NCBI GenBank assembly: GCA_001512505.1 | Contig: LFSC01000014.1 | Coordinates: 1 to 64,000 of the forward strand | DNA from: Clostridiaceae bacterium DTU079 | GTDB lineage: Bacteria; Bacillota; Clostridia; Acetivibrionales; Acetivibrionaceae | DNA length: 64,000 bases | Direction of reading: 5' to 3' | Part shown: positions 18,801-26,989 of the stretch, piece by piece | Layout of the letters: each line of letters begins with the position of its first letter | How positions within the stretch are numbered: position 1 is the first letter of the stretch | Program-made: the position numbers and the translations under genes | Notes under the pieces: model-generated | Told to the model about the DNA's origin: nothing | The model's database searches: none | The model's input: only the letters and a program-made list of their open reading frames with translations

Positions 18801-18824
18801 AGAATCTCAGGGGCATCGAGCCCC
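18801..18824. repeat. Short GC hairpin repeat, copy A
   Basis: AATCTCAGGGGCATCGAGCC folds as GGGGC...GCCCC with a 5-base loop. Nearly the same sequence occurs at 36500 and 57301, each time after A-rich sequence and outside genes. It has no T run here, so it is not a standard terminator. Confidence 0.6.
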
Positions 18825-18980
18825 CTCGATTTTCGGTCATTTCACCTTGTGAAATCCCACTAACAAATTCCGATACTAATCAAATTTTGCCTCTTTGTAA
18901 AAACCCATTCAAAATTTCAACTCTGAGGCTTTTTCTTTTGTTGTTTCTTTTCTTTCTCTTTTTCCTTGGTTTTTTAATAA

Positions 18981-19187
18981 TTTTTCTTTTGTTTAATAAT
19001 CCTTTTTCTTTTGTTTAACTTACACTTTATCTTTTGTTTAATTTACTCTTTATCTTTTGTTTTGGTTGAACCTTTGTTTTCGGTTTTTTCTTTTGTAAAA
19101 TAAGTTTTATCTTTTGTTTTTTAAATCTTTTTTCTTTTGTAATTTGCGAAGCTTTTTCTTTAGTGTTTTTTAAATTTATCCTTTGTT
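18981..19187. repeat. Degenerate tandem array, about 24-bp unit TTTATCTTTTGTTTAA
   Basis: Eight to nine imperfect copies of a T-rich unit centred on TTTATCTTTTGTTTAA follow each other at 23-32 bp steps. The minus (operon) strand is therefore purine-rich with recurring ACAAAAGATAAA. It fills the spacer between rsmH and ftsL. Reading frames through it on the operon strand are closed by frequent TAA, so I do not call a gene. It may be a replication-slippage minisatellite or an unstructured purine-rich leader for ftsL. Confidence 0.75.
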
Positions 19188-19207
19188 CCGTCTGCTATGA
19201 GTTTATG

Positions 19208-20158
19208 TTAAATTTTTTCTAAAACCCTTAACTTAGCACTTCTTGACCTCGGATTGCTTTCAATCTCACTTTCTTGAGGAACTATGGGTTTTCTCACCAC
19301 CAACCTGGCTGTCGGCTTTTTGCCGCAAACACAAACCGGAAACTCTCCGGGACATGTACATGGGTTAACTCTCTTATTGAACTCATTCTTTACAATTCTG
19401 TCCTCAAGAGACTGAAACGTTATTATGCAAAACCTTCCGCCCGGCTTTAACAATTCTATCCCTTCGTCAATAGCTCTTTTAAGTACTCCCAACTCGTCAT
19501 TGACTGCTATCCTCAGTGCCTGAAATGTACGTTTTGCCGGGTGTGGGCCTGTGCGCCTTGCAGATTCCGGTATTGCAGCTTTAATTATCTCCACCAGTTC
19601 TTCTGTCATCTCGATCGGCTTTGATTGTCTTGCCTTAACGATAAACTCTGCAATACGTGATGCCCATCTTTCCTCTCCGTAGTTCCTGATTATGTCCCTT
19701 ATCTCTTCAAAGCTGTATTCATTAACAATTGTCCTGGCATCCAATCCATTTTTTCTGTCCATCCTCATATCCAAAGGTGCGTTTTTATTGTAGCTAAACC
19801 CTCTTTCAGCTTCATCCAACTGATGAGAGGATACTCCAATGTCGAGTAATATGCCGTCCACGGCATCAATACCGTTTTGTGAACAAACTTCCCTAATGTT
19901 TTCAAAGTTCGTATTTTTCAGAATAACCTTAGCCCTGCTGTTTAATGCGGTCAGTCTTTTATGTGAAGTTTCAATTGCAAACTCATCTTGATCCAGACCG
20001 ATTAATGTACCGTTTTCTCCAAGTCTTTTTAAAATTTCCGTCGAATGGCCTGCACCACCTAAAGTACCGTCCACATAAATGCCATCCGGCTTGATTTCCA
20101 GATTTGATATTGATTCTTCCAGTAATACCGGTTTGTGATCAAATTCCATTAAAGCCAA
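19208..20158 (-). CDS. rsmH: 16S rRNA (cytosine1402-N4)-methyltransferase RsmH (MraW)
   Basis: RsmH methylates N4 of C1402 in the 16S rRNA decoding centre using SAM. The 316 residues begin with the family hallmark HKPVLLEE, then the SAM loop [11 protein letters not shown] and [10 protein letters not shown]. The C-terminal part contains GFSYN, DMRMD and the conserved ending [14 protein letters not shown]. The start is probably TTG at 20158, because GGGAG lies 6 bp upstream; the ATG three codons in would put that site 15 bp away. It is second in the dcw operon, 63 bp after mraZ. Confidence 0.96.
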   Translation of the reverse strand: MALMEFDHKPVLLEESISNLEIKPDGIYVDGTLGGAGHSTEILKRLGENGTLIGLDQDEFAIETSHKRLTALNSRAKVILKNTNFENIREVCSQNGIDAVDGILLDIGVSSHQLDEAERGFSYNKNAPLDMRMDRKNGLDARTIVNEYSFEEIRDIIRNYGEERWASRIAEFIVKARQSKPIEMTEELVEIIKAAIPESARRTGPHPAKRTFQALRIAVNDELGVLKRAIDEGIELLKPGGRFCIITFQSLEDRIVKNEFNKRVNPCTCPGEFPVCVCGKKPTARLVVRKPIVPQESEIESNPRSRSAKLRVLEKI

Positions 20159-20221
20159 CCAACTCTCCCAACTAAAGTATTCCTACTGCGTTCAAACTAT
20201 CGGAGCCGCACACATCAGTGC

Positions 20222-20653
20222 CTATATTCCAAGCATCGCCATCTTTTCGGCAATACTGTCCGCACTCATGTTTTCATCTCCGGAATAGCTCTCCCATTTA
20301 CTCTTATCCCATATTTCAACTCTGGTGGAAACACCTATAATGTATACATCCTTTTCCAAGTTTGCATACTCTCTTAGATTTTGTGGTATCAATATTCTTC
20401 CCTGCTTGTCCACTTCGCATTCGGTAGCACCTGCAAAGAAGAATCTTACAAACGCCCTTACATCCTTGTCGGTGAACGGAAGTGCCCTGAGCTTGGTCTC
20501 CAAATTAGTCCATTCTTCTGATGAATACGCAAACAAACAGTTATCCAGACCTTTGGTTAAAATGAACTTCTCTCCAAGTCCGTCACGAAACTTTGAAGGA
20601 ATTATAACCCGGCCTTTTGCATCAACTGAATGCTGGTATTCACCATAAAACAA
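20222..20653 (-). CDS. mraZ: Transcriptional regulator MraZ
   Basis: MraZ is a 143-residue DNA-binding protein built from two AbrB-like repeats, each with a DxxGR signature: [10 protein letters not shown] near residue 10 and [10 protein letters not shown] near residue 80. It heads the dcw operon and in other bacteria binds tandem GTGG-type repeats at its own promoter to control the operon. A matching triple repeat is present here immediately upstream. Translation begins at TTG (20653) with GAGGTG 7 bp upstream. Confidence 0.96.
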   Translation of the reverse strand: MFYGEYQHSVDAKGRVIIPSKFRDGLGEKFILTKGLDNCLFAYSSEEWTNLETKLRALPFTDKDVRAFVRFFFAGATECEVDKQGRILIPQNLREYANLEKDVYIIGVSTRVEIWDKSKWESYSGDENMSADSIAEKMAMLGI

Positions 20654-20680
20654 CTATTTCACCTCACTTTTTTGGTACCA

Positions 20681-20710
20681 TTCACCACTTCACACCACTT
20701 TCCACCACTT
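20681..20710 (-). promoter_or_regulatory. Probable MraZ operator: three 10-bp direct repeats
   Basis: On the operon strand AAGTGGTGGA, AAGTGGTGTG and AAGTGGTGAA follow head to tail with no spacing, directly downstream of the predicted transcription start. MraZ is known to bind about three TGG-containing repeats at 10-bp steps at its own promoter. Spacing, copy number and position all fit self-regulation of the cluster. Confidence 0.85.
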
Positions 20711-20718
20711 CTACTTTA

Positions 20719-20747
20719 ATTTTAGTGCAAAAATGGCTAATAATCAA
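20719..20747 (-). promoter_or_regulatory. Sigma-A promoter of the mraZ (dcw) operon
   Basis: On the minus strand TTGATT (20742-20747), 17 bp and TAAAAT (20719-20724) form a near-consensus promoter. The predicted start, near 20712, touches the first operator repeat. The leader to the mraZ TTG is about 60 nt. Confidence 0.85.
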
Positions 20748-20770
20748 GTCTATTTTGAAAATTTCCTACA

Positions 20771-20805
20771 GAAAAAATAAAAGATAGGAAACGAGTCCTA
20801 TCTTT
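20771..20805 (-). terminator. Terminator downstream of rodA
   Basis: A perfect 10-bp stem AAAGATAGGA/TCCTATCTTT with a 6-base loop is followed on the minus strand by ATTTTTTC. It would end transcription coming from the rodA side before the mraZ promoter; T runs on both sides allow bidirectional use. It lies beyond repeat copy 2. Confidence 0.85.
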
Positions 20806-20874
20806 TTTTCGGGAAAATACCAAATATTAAGGTTGAATTTATTAAGATTGAGCTTATTAAGCAAGCATTTATTT

Positions 20875-21044
20875 ACGTGAACAAAAATATTCCAGAAACT
20901 TAAGTTTCGCAGTTTAGAGCCTGTAAATACTCCGCGGGGTCGAGCAAAACTCGCTTTGCGGAAGTGGATACTCTCCCTTTCCGCGTCGTATTAACAGGCT
21001 CTACAAGCTGCTCCACAATGTTTCTTCCATATTTTTGCTCACGT
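20875..21044 (+). repeat. Dispersed palindromic element, copy 2
   Basis: This long copy has the cleanest outer arms: ACGTGAACAAAAATATTCC at the left and the complement of ACGTGAGCAAAAATATGG at the right. The core stem AGAGCCTGTAAATAC / GTATTAACAGGCTCT and inner GCGG/CCGC pairing are present around GTCGAGCAAAACTCG. It lies 39 bp past the rodA stop codon, between that gene and a terminator. Confidence 0.92.
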
Positions 21045-21082
21045 TATTTTTACTAGCGTCATTTTTGCTCACAGCTACTCAA

Positions 21083-22213
21083 CTAGGTCAAAAAGCGCCC
21101 TCTATGCCTTCGGGCGGATACACTGAGAATAATCCCTACGGAAAGCATGTTGGTCAGCATCGCACTTCCCCCCACGCTGATGAAAGGTAACGGTATTCCT
21201 GTAACCGGCAACAATCCGATACTCATACCTATATTTTCAATAAAGTTCACAGCAAAAAAACTACCCAAGCCAATGACGAGAAAAGATCCATAAGTGTCTC
21301 TTGCGTTTTTTGCGATATTCAGAAACCGCATAAGTATTAAAAACACCAATAGCAGTATTACAACCGCGCCCACAAAGCCCAGTTCTTCTCCCACCACTGA
21401 AAATATAAAATCCGACTCCTTAACGGGAACCATTGAGTTTTGGGTTTGAATCCCCTTAAACAGCCCTTTTCCGAAAATCTTGCCGGATCCGATTGCCATC
21501 TTTGACCTTATAACATTCCAACCTGCATCTAACGGATCCAGATTTGGATTTAAAAATACCCTTATCCTGTCCCGCCTTTTATCATTCAGTAAAAAGAACC
21601 AAACAAACGGTGCAGTTAGCACTCCCGCTCCCAGCATCATAAATATATATTTATAACGAAGTCCGCAGAAAAACACCATTATAAAAAGAGCACATAAAAA
21701 CACCGCAACAACGCCGAAATCCTTTTGAACCACAATCAGCAGCACAGGTATTGAGGAATAAACAACAAACTTAATTATATTAGCTGCTTTGTTTTTTTCT
21801 CCATTATATATTCTATCAAGAAAAATAGAGCCGACAATAACAACGGATATCTTGGCAAGCTCCGACGGCTGAAAAGTAAATCCCATAAATACAAGCCTGT
21901 TCCTGCTTCCCAGATCTTCACCGGTACCTATAAAAAGGACCAACACCAAAAGTGCAATGGTAAAGAAATAAAACAAAATTCCCGGAATTTTAAAATCCTT
22001 ATAATCAAGGAAGCTAATTAATACGGCCAGTAAGGCTCCAACCGCCAGGCATCCTATATGAACAATCATCATTTTCCTGCTGGTTGAAAATGTATTGACC
22101 GCACTTCTTGCAACAAAACAGCCAATAACCGAAAGAATAATTATCTCCAAAAAAAGAATATAATCAAAACTTTTAAAAAAGTTGAAATTCTTTGTTTTTT
22201 CAACGATATACAT
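21083..22213 (-). CDS. rodA: SEDS peptidoglycan polymerase RodA/FtsW family
   Basis: This second SEDS protein of the window (376 residues) has about ten membrane segments, the FQPSELAKI signature, FGKGLFKGIQTQ and the closing PLPFISVGGSA. It lies outside the dcw operon and is closer in feel to RodA, which makes side-wall peptidoglycan with a class B PBP. Separating RodA from FtsW/SpoVE paralogues by eye is uncertain. The ATG at 22213 has AAAGGTGG upstream; the track's GTG lies within that site. A terminator hairpin separates it from the Spo0E-like gene upstream, so it probably has its own promoter in the 22292-22575 spacer, where I could not define one. Confidence 0.85.
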   Translation of the reverse strand: MYIVEKTKNFNFFKSFDYILFLEIIILSVIGCFVARSAVNTFSTSRKMMIVHIGCLAVGALLAVLISFLDYKDFKIPGILFYFFTIALLVLVLFIGTGEDLGSRNRLVFMGFTFQPSELAKISVVIVGSIFLDRIYNGEKNKAANIIKFVVYSSIPVLLIVVQKDFGVVAVFLCALFIMVFFCGLRYKYIFMMLGAGVLTAPFVWFFLLNDKRRDRIRVFLNPNLDPLDAGWNVIRSKMAIGSGKIFGKGLFKGIQTQNSMVPVKESDFIFSVVGEELGFVGAVVILLLVFLILMRFLNIAKNARDTYGSFLVIGLGSFFAVNFIENIGMSIGLLPVTGIPLPFISVGGSAMLTNMLSVGIILSVSARRHRGRFLT

Positions 22214-22245
22214 AAAGGCCACCTTTATATGAAATGTGTGATAAT

Positions 22246-22291
22246 AATTAAAAACTACTGTAAACCATAATAATCATGGTTTAACAGTAGT
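22246..22291 (-). terminator. Terminator of the Spo0E-like gene
   Basis: On the minus strand ACTACTGTTAAACCAT and ATGGTTTACAGTAGT form a 14-15 bp stem with one bulge, followed by TTTTTAATTATT. It lies about 285 bp beyond the Spo0E-like stop; the sequence between (22292-22575) is AT-rich with no gene seen. Confidence 0.8.
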
Positions 22292-22575
22292 AATAAAATC
22301 ATAATAACATCTTAATTATATTTTTTCATTAACACAATGTCAACCAATACCAATATTTAACGATTGTTTTAAATTAATATGAAGAAAATTCACTTACTTT
22401 GCTAAATTTATGCCGTATTTTTTTTAGATAATATATAACCGTCTTCAATTGATATAATATTGAATCACATCGTAATTTACAACAATAATTTCAGTTCAAT
22501 ATACAAAGGTATATGGTTATATTGTGTACGATTTCCCGAAAACCTATAAATATTGTTTTCGAGAATCATAGAATA

Positions 22576-22743
22576 TTAAGTTAGGTGACACTTAGTCTTT
22601 TTATGCTTTAACTTCTCGTTATAGTACTGAACTATGAGCATATCAAGCTTGACACTCAGTTCGTATATTTTTGAAAAATCGTCACCTTTGTCTATCAAAT
22701 GATTCAACTGGGTCTGTAAATCTTGAATTTTCAATTGGTTCAT
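22576..22743 (-). CDS. Spo0E-family sporulation regulatory aspartyl-phosphate phosphatase
   Basis: Starting at the ATG at 22743, this is a 55-residue two-helix protein with the Spo0E signature: a helix ending in IDKGDDF, then LSVKLDMLIVQYY, including the SxxxD motif that acts on the phosphorylated aspartate. Family members dephosphorylate Spo0A~P and delay sporulation. The track ORF (84 aa) begins 29 codons earlier, but family members are 50-60 residues and GGTGGTG lies 6 bp before the chosen ATG. It is monocistronic, or last of the M16-lgt unit, and followed by its own terminator. Confidence 0.8.
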   Translation of the reverse strand: MNQLKIQDLQTQLNHLIDKGDDFSKIYELSVKLDMLIVQYYNEKLKHKKTKCHLT

Positions 22744-22922
22744 GTGAAACACCACCATTTTCTTTTGTAAAAACATCGCACGACCCAAAATTATATTTTT
22801 TGACATGCGTGTTATTTTTTTGCCCCTCAATTATAAAAAAATACTAATTACGAGTCAATAGTCTTCGAAAAATGTAATGATAATGTAATATTTAGATAAT
22901 TCATGTCATGTTATTATGTCCT

Positions 22923-22964
22923 CTCATATATCTGTAGGTATTTCTCATATACCTGCAGGTATTT
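22923..22964. repeat. Two tandem 21-bp repeats with an internal palindrome
   Basis: The 21-mer CTCATATATCTGTAGGTATTT is followed directly by the same sequence with two changes. The second copy contains the palindrome ATACCTGCAGGTAT. The pair lies about 180 bp upstream of the Spo0E-like gene and just past lgt. It could be a regulator binding site; I recognise no regulator. Confidence 0.6.
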
Positions 22965-23008
22965 ATTGAAGCTGATTATCATTATTTTGTGTTTATTGTC
23001 AACTTATG

Positions 23009-24025
23009 TCACTTTTCCTGTGCCTGTGTTCCCGCATCGGAATTCATTTCCGAATTAACCTCATGGGAAACGCTTGCATCGTTTATTGCATTAACTTCTG
23101 CATCCTCATTCTCCACAATATTTGCATTTGTTTGGGTATCTGTACTTTCTTCAATATCTGTACCGGCGCTTGTGTTATATACAGGAGTTTCCCCCAAGCA
23201 CCTCCTCCGCCTTATAAAAATTACAGCAGCAAATACCACCGCAAAAGTTATTGCAAGAAGCTGCGACACCCTAATGTTAGTGCCGCCTATGTAAAGGCTG
23301 TCAGTCCGAAGTCCCTCGATCCAAGCCCTGCCAACGCCATACAGCATCATGTAAAGAAAAAACAGTTCTCCTTTAACCTTATATCTCTTTCTATACCACA
23401 AAAGAAACAGGAATACACAAAAATCCCATATTGATTCGTATAAAAATGTGGGATGAACCGGTGCCAAAGGGTCAATACTGCTGTCCCCAAGCCTTTCAAG
23501 ATACTCCTGTATTGCGTTGCTGTGCATTCCCCAGGGAAGGTTCGTATTTCGTCCGAAGGCCTCCTGATTTACAAAGTTGCCCCATCGTCCGATTCCTTGC
23601 GCCATAACAAAGTATGGTCCTCCCAAATCTGCAACAGCTAAAAAATCAATTTTCTTTACCTTCGTATAAATATAAGTCGAAAGCACAGCACCGATTAATC
23701 CGCCATAAATTGCAAGTCCGCCTTCCCGGATGTTAATCATCTTCATGATATCTCCGTTAAACTCGTGCCAGTTGAATATAATATAATATAACCGTGCACC
23801 TATAACAGCCGAAGGAAGTCCGTACAAAACAATATCAAAAACGTGGTCCGACTTTATTCCGAATTTCTTGCAATTTCTCAAGCCCAAATATACTGCAAGA
23901 AACAAACCGGCAGAAATGATAATACCGTACCAATAAATCGGGAAACCGAAAATCCGGAAAGCAACCCTGTTTATTTCAAGTTCCAGGCCAAGTTTCGGAA
24001 ACCTTACTATGTTTATCCCATCCAT
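23009..24025 (-). CDS. lgt: Prolipoprotein diacylglyceryl transferase Lgt
   Basis: Lgt moves diacylglycerol from phosphatidylglycerol to the lipobox cysteine of prelipoproteins in the membrane. Conserved segments are PIYWYGIIIS near the start, the signature GRWGNFVNQEAFG, HPTFLYES, and GRAWIEGLRTDSLY near the end. The protein is 338 residues. The family core ends near RRRRCLGE, and a hydrophilic, Asp/Glu/Asn/Ser/Thr-rich tail of about 65 residues follows, which most Lgt proteins lack. The ATG has GGGGGA upstream. It lies 12 bp after the M16 peptidase gene and is probably cotranscribed. Confidence 0.95.
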   Translation of the reverse strand: MDGINIVRFPKLGLELEINRVAFRIFGFPIYWYGIIISAGLFLAVYLGLRNCKKFGIKSDHVFDIVLYGLPSAVIGARLYYIIFNWHEFNGDIMKMINIREGGLAIYGGLIGAVLSTYIYTKVKKIDFLAVADLGGPYFVMAQGIGRWGNFVNQEAFGRNTNLPWGMHSNAIQEYLERLGDSSIDPLAPVHPTFLYESIWDFCVFLFLLWYRKRYKVKGELFFLYMMLYGVGRAWIEGLRTDSLYIGGTNIRVSQLLAITFAVVFAAVIFIRRRRCLGETPVYNTSAGTDIEESTDTQTNANIVENEDAEVNAINDASVSHEVNSEMNSDAGTQAQEK

Positions 24026-24037
24026 TATTATTCCCCC

Positions 24038-25321
24038 TTACGCAGGATTTATCACCGACAATGCAAGGTTGTCGAAATTAAAATGCTCATCAAATACTTT
24101 TTTTACATAATCAAAGGACATATTCTCATAAACATTGAAATAGTCAAACATGTTTACATCTTTAAAATACACGGAAATAAACATATGAGAGATTCTTTCT
24201 ATGGAATTCAGCTGTTTAATAAATCTTCCGCTCATTGCCCTTCTAATGCGTTCATAGCTGTTTTGATCCAGTCCTTTGCTTTTTATGTTTCTAATTTCTT
24301 CAACCACCCTGTCTCTAACCGCAAAAGGATCCGCTGACTCACCTCCAAAGGCTGAATATGCATAGCTCTCCTCAATGCTGTAGTCAAAATCAAAGCTATT
24401 GTTTATAAGCCCTTCATTATAAAGCCTGTTATATAATTCTGAGCTTCTACCCATTATCATATCCAGTAAGATTTTTACGGCTATTTCCCTCTTTAAGCAT
24501 TCAATCCCTTTTGTGTTGAAAATGGTATCCTTAAATCCCATCTGGAATAAAGGCATGGAAACCGCCAATTTTTGCTCAACATACTCCTTTCTTATCCGTT
24601 CCGGTTCCTCCGGGAAAATCCTCTTGATCTCCGGGACTTGACCTTTTGAATCAATGTTTTCCTCCACCTGGGAGAACACCTCGGACGGCTCAACGTCTCC
24701 CACCACCAAAACCATCATGTTGGAAGGATGGTAAAAGGTATTATAACAGGTATAAAGCACATCTTTATTAATTTTGCTTATGCTTTCAATGCTTCCCGCA
24801 ATGTCGATCTTTACGGGATTCTTTTCGTAAAATGCATCCAGAAGGTTGAAAAACACTCTCCAGTTTGCATTATCATTATACATTCTAATTTCCTGACCAA
24901 TGATATGCTTTTCCTTCTCAACGCTTTCCTCAGTTATATGAGGATTTTGAACAAAGGTTAAAAGAAGCTCAAAATTTTCCTTAAACCGGTCGGTACAGGA
25001 AAAGAGGTACACCGTCTGGGCAAAGCCGGTATATGCATTGGGATTTGAACCGAGCTTTGAGAATTTATCCATCACGCTTCCGTCCTTTTGTTCAAAAAGC
25101 TTATGCTCCAAAAAATGAGCGATCCCGTCGGGAACCCTTATAACATCCTTTCCTCCGTTTAAGGAAAACTCATTGTTAATGGAACCGTAATGGGTAGCAA
25201 AGGTCGCATACTTTTTTGAATACCCTTTTTTCGGTATTACAAAGGTTTTAAGTCCGCTTTGGTGCTCATGAACATACATTACTTCATCAACATTTTTATA
25301 TTCAACAGTTTTAATATCCAT
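24038..25321 (-). CDS. ymfH: M16-family zinc peptidase (YmfH-like)
   Basis: This 427-residue M16 (pitrilysin/MPP-like) protein has the inverted zinc motif HFLEH near residue 66 and a downstream acidic ligand region, so it should be the active partner. M16 proteins work as two-domain clamshells, often as heterodimers with an inactive paralogue, and the adjacent upstream gene is just that. In Bacillus the pair is ymfF-ymfH. The peptide substrate is unknown. GGGAG lies 12 bp before the ATG, somewhat far. Confidence 0.9.
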   Translation of the reverse strand: MDIKTVEYKNVDEVMYVHEHQSGLKTFVIPKKGYSKKYATFATHYGSINNEFSLNGGKDVIRVPDGIAHFLEHKLFEQKDGSVMDKFSKLGSNPNAYTGFAQTVYLFSCTDRFKENFELLLTFVQNPHITEESVEKEKHIIGQEIRMYNDNANWRVFFNLLDAFYEKNPVKIDIAGSIESISKINKDVLYTCYNTFYHPSNMMVLVVGDVEPSEVFSQVEENIDSKGQVPEIKRIFPEEPERIRKEYVEQKLAVSMPLFQMGFKDTIFNTKGIECLKREIAVKILLDMIMGRSSELYNRLYNEGLINNSFDFDYSIEESYAYSAFGGESADPFAVRDRVVEEIRNIKSKGLDQNSYERIRRAMSGRFIKQLNSIERISHMFISVYFKDVNMFDYFNVYENMSFDYVKKVFDEHFNFDNLALSVINPA

Positions 25322-25374
25322 ACTGTCTGAATTCTCCCTTCAATCAAATATTATTAATCGGCATTGACTAATGA

Positions 25375-26664
25375 TTATTCCAAGGATGTCAAGAAATAAA
25401 CGGTGTCCAGCTGAATCTTTCCTGCAATATCCACCACATCCTTTTTTGTCACCTGTTTAATCTTTTCAATCATGTCGTTTGGCCCGTCATCCGTTCCTAT
25501 AATGTGCTGGCTCAAATAAAAATCCACAACCTGAAGCTGGCTGTCTTTTAATGACTTGATTCCCGTCTCCATACTTTTGATGGATGCTTCATATTCGTAG
25601 TCGGAAATATTGCCGTTCTTAATATCTTCCAGCTGATTCTTTATAATTTCCATTGCCTTATCCCGGTTGCCTATTTCAATACCGCTGCTTATCACCATCA
25701 GCCCCTTAAACTTTTCCAGCCTTGAAAACACGTAATATGCCAGCCCGGCTTTTTCCCTCACATTTTGAAAAAGCTTTGAGTGAAGTCCTCCGCCGAGAAT
25801 GCTGTTATATACCATCAGTTTGTAATAATCATTGCTGTCGGGGGAAATATTGGTCCTAAATCCCAAACACAATTTACCCTGGGTAACATTCATTCTTTCG
25901 GTTATATCTTTTACATCTCCTGCTTTGCTTTCAATGCCTGTCTTTCCGACAACTTTAATATTGCCCCTCTTTATCCCGGACAAACCGTCTATAATATATT
26001 TTATCTGCCCGTCATCGAGGTCACCGAATATAAAAACGTACATGGGCAGAGTTTCAAGAAAATATTTATAATGCTCATAAAGGTTTTGCGCATTGATTTT
26101 TGCCAAATCCTCAACACTTCCGTAGTCATATATACCGAAAGGTTCATTCTTGCACATCTCTTCCAGGCATTTTTCCACCGCGTATTGAACCTTGTCATTA
26201 ACCCGCCCTTCTATCATTTCTTTTAGGTTTTTAGATTCCTGCTCCACATATTCAGCCTTAAAGGCATTATTTTCAACAATCGGTTTTGTAATGATGCTTA
26301 AAAGAAGATCAAAGGTTTTTTGAGTCAGGTTTGCATCGGATTTTGCATATTTATCCGAAACATACTCAAGGTAAAACTGTATAATCTGGCTCTCACCCTT
26401 TTTGGTAACTCCACAGTCAAACACGGCTCCATATAATTCTTCAAGCTTCAACGAAATATCCCGTATCGTTGGATATCCTTCGCAGCCTCTTCTCAAAACT
26501 GCGGGAAGAAGTGCGTTTTTAGTTGCCCTCTCTTTGCTTAAATCGTCATGAAAAAAAATATTTATGGAATTGGTCTTAAATTTTTGGCTCTTAATATGAA
26601 AAACCTTTATACCGTTAAACGCAGCAATCTGTGATACGTGACTTTCCGAAAGCAAAGTACTCAT
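25375..26664 (-). CDS. ymfF: M16-family peptidase homologue, probably inactive partner (YmfF-like)
   Basis: This 429-residue M16 fold protein includes the typical C-terminal half segment GGGLHSKLFQNVREKAGLAY, which helps shape the substrate cavity. The place where HxxEH should stand reads LLPAVLRRG, so zinc binding is lost. It is the first gene of ymfF-ymfH-lgt. It most likely forms a heterodimer with the next gene product. The ATG follows AGGAGAGGATTTAAAGA. Confidence 0.88.
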   Translation of the reverse strand: MSTLLSESHVSQIAAFNGIKVFHIKSQKFKTNSINIFFHDDLSKERATKNALLPAVLRRGCEGYPTIRDISLKLEELYGAVFDCGVTKKGESQIIQFYLEYVSDKYAKSDANLTQKTFDLLLSIITKPIVENNAFKAEYVEQESKNLKEMIEGRVNDKVQYAVEKCLEEMCKNEPFGIYDYGSVEDLAKINAQNLYEHYKYFLETLPMYVFIFGDLDDGQIKYIIDGLSGIKRGNIKVVGKTGIESKAGDVKDITERMNVTQGKLCLGFRTNISPDSNDYYKLMVYNSILGGGLHSKLFQNVREKAGLAYYVFSRLEKFKGLMVISSGIEIGNRDKAMEIIKNQLEDIKNGNISDYEYEASIKSMETGIKSLKDSQLQVVDFYLSQHIIGTDDGPNDMIEKIKQVTKKDVVDIAGKIQLDTVYFLTSLE

Positions 26665-26815
26665 TCTTTAAATCCTCTCCTTATGTAAGTTATTAATACT
26701 AATAGTATAATAAAAAACCTCACCTTTATTCAATAATTGGTAAGCAAGTTTATGGATGTTTACAAACTAATAAAAATCTATGTATTGAAAATAATATAAT
26801 AACGGAGGGATTTAA

Positions 26816-26989
26816 ATGGAACATGTCAGATATTACCGAAAATATCCAAGGACCCATGCCAAGCAACAAGAGGCAGACGATAACGAATTCACTATAAGTA
26901 TGGGTGCAGCAGTAGCAGCAGGAATACTTGCACTGACATTTGTCAATGGTATGTTCTGGGGGTATATGCTAAAACGAAAACTAGGGTAG
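26816..26989 (+). CDS. Small single-pass membrane protein, function unknown (57 aa)
   Basis: This gene is not in the ORF track. A 57-codon frame starts at ATG with a strong site (AACGGAGGGATTTAA) and ends at TAG, followed directly by a terminator. The product has a basic, His/Tyr/Arg-rich N-terminus (MEHVRYYRKYPR), a short acidic stretch, one membrane helix of about 20 residues (GAAVAAGILALTFVNGMFWG) and a basic end KRKLG. The layout suggests the N-terminus inside the cell or a hairpin-like anchor. It stands alone on the plus strand between two minus-strand operons. I recognise no family. Confidence 0.8.
   Translation: MEHVRYYRKYPRTHAKQQEADDNEFTISMGAAVAAGILALTFVNGMFWGYMLKRKLG

Noticed and set aside
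20771-20809. Terminator for a plus-strand gene before mraZ
   Set aside because: No plus-strand gene ends here; the hairpin serves transcription from rodA on the minus strand.
25375-26664. Calling the YmfF-like protein an active zinc protease
   Set aside because: The HxxEH motif is absent; only its neighbour has it.
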